Part shown: piece after piece, positions 6,034-6,095 of the stretch
Layout of the letters: every line of letters starts with the position of its first letter
Position numbering within the stretch: position 1 is the stretch's first letter
Assembly (NCBI GenBank): GCA_937892085.1
Contig: CALAVD010000131.1
Span: 1-6,095, forward strand
DNA length: 6,095 nt
Reading direction: 5' to 3'
Source of the DNA: an uncultured Prevotellaceae bacterium
GTDB taxonomy: Bacteria > Bacteroidota > Bacteroidia > Bacteroidales > Muribaculaceae
Translations under genes and position numbers: made by a program
The notes under the pieces: model-generated
Told to the model about the DNA's origin: nothing
The model's database searches: none
Seen by the model: the letters and a program-made list of their open reading frames with translations, nothing else

Positions 6034-6078
6034 TTATTTCTATTACAAAAATAACATAATTGGCTTTTGTGTTATTTT
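6033..6078. promoter_or_regulatory. Candidate operator: three copies of GTTATTTT/AAAATAAC upstream of the regulator promoter
   Basis: GTTATTTC (6033-6040, last base differs), AAAATAAC (6048-6055) and GTTATTTT (6071-6078) alternate in orientation. The last two sit in a perfect 9-base inverted repeat, 6048-6056 with 6070-6078, spaced by 13 bases. The first copy touches the -33 box of the regulator promoter. The placement would suit autoregulation, or control of a divergent gene beyond the window end. Inference from sequence repetition only. Confidence 0.4.
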
Positions 6079-6095
6079 GCAATGCCTATAAGATC

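Noticed and set aside
6066..6095. Promoter for a divergent plus-strand gene at the window end
   Set aside because: TATTTTG (6073-6079) has one base too few between TA and TTTG for the consensus, no correctly spaced -33 box is seen, and no gene start is visible before the window ends.
1..6095. CRISPR arrays, tRNA or rRNA genes, phage or toxin-antitoxin systems
   Set aside because: No regularly spaced direct repeats, no tRNA-like cloverleaf sequence and no matching proteins were seen on either strand.

Overview
The window looks like ordinary chromosomal DNA from a member of the Bacteroidales, most likely a Muribaculaceae- or Prevotellaceae-type gut bacterium (the family is a guess). Three things point there. 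One gene encodes a secreted protein with a type IX secretion C-terminal tail ending in LVK. The candidate promoters are of the Bacteroidetes type (-7 box TAnnTTTG, with a TTTG-like -33 box about 20 bases upstream) and there are no clear Shine-Dalgarno sites. The PD40 propeller protein, the YqgE protein and the acyltransferase all resemble Bacteroidales forms.

Layout. 2-916 (+): 3' part of a TolB-like/PD40 beta-propeller protein whose start lies before the window. 952-1728 (+): small secreted protein with signal peptide and type IX sorting tail. These two converge on a minus-strand pair: an aspartokinase reduced to its catalytic domain (2921-2058), followed after 15 bases by a 98-residue protein of unknown function (2042-1746, GTG start). 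Divergent from the aspartokinase is a YqgE/AlgH-family gene (3022-3627, +), whose best promoter places the transcript start almost on the start codon. It converges on a glycerolipid acyltransferase-like gene (5040-3856, -). The gap between these two holds a 182-base, nearly symmetrical palindromic element (3654-3835) with nested hairpins, resembling a MITE or an elaborate two-way terminator. Last, 5943-5179 (-) is a DeoR/GlpR-type regulator interrupted by an in-frame TAG at codon 48 but otherwise complete.

No phage, CRISPR, tRNA/rRNA or defence system is visible, and I do not see a wholly new multi-gene system. The points most worth a second look are: (1) the amber codon splitting the DNA-binding and effector domains of the regulator; (2) an 8-base motif, GTTATTTT/AAAATAAC, occurring three times on each side of that regulator, next to both candidate promoters, as an operator would; (3) the 182-base palindromic element; (4) the aspartokinase with no ACT or homoserine dehydrogenase region; (5) the near-leaderless yqgE promoter. 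The genes look like an assortment of housekeeping functions (amino-acid synthesis, envelope lipid, secretion) and not one pathway.
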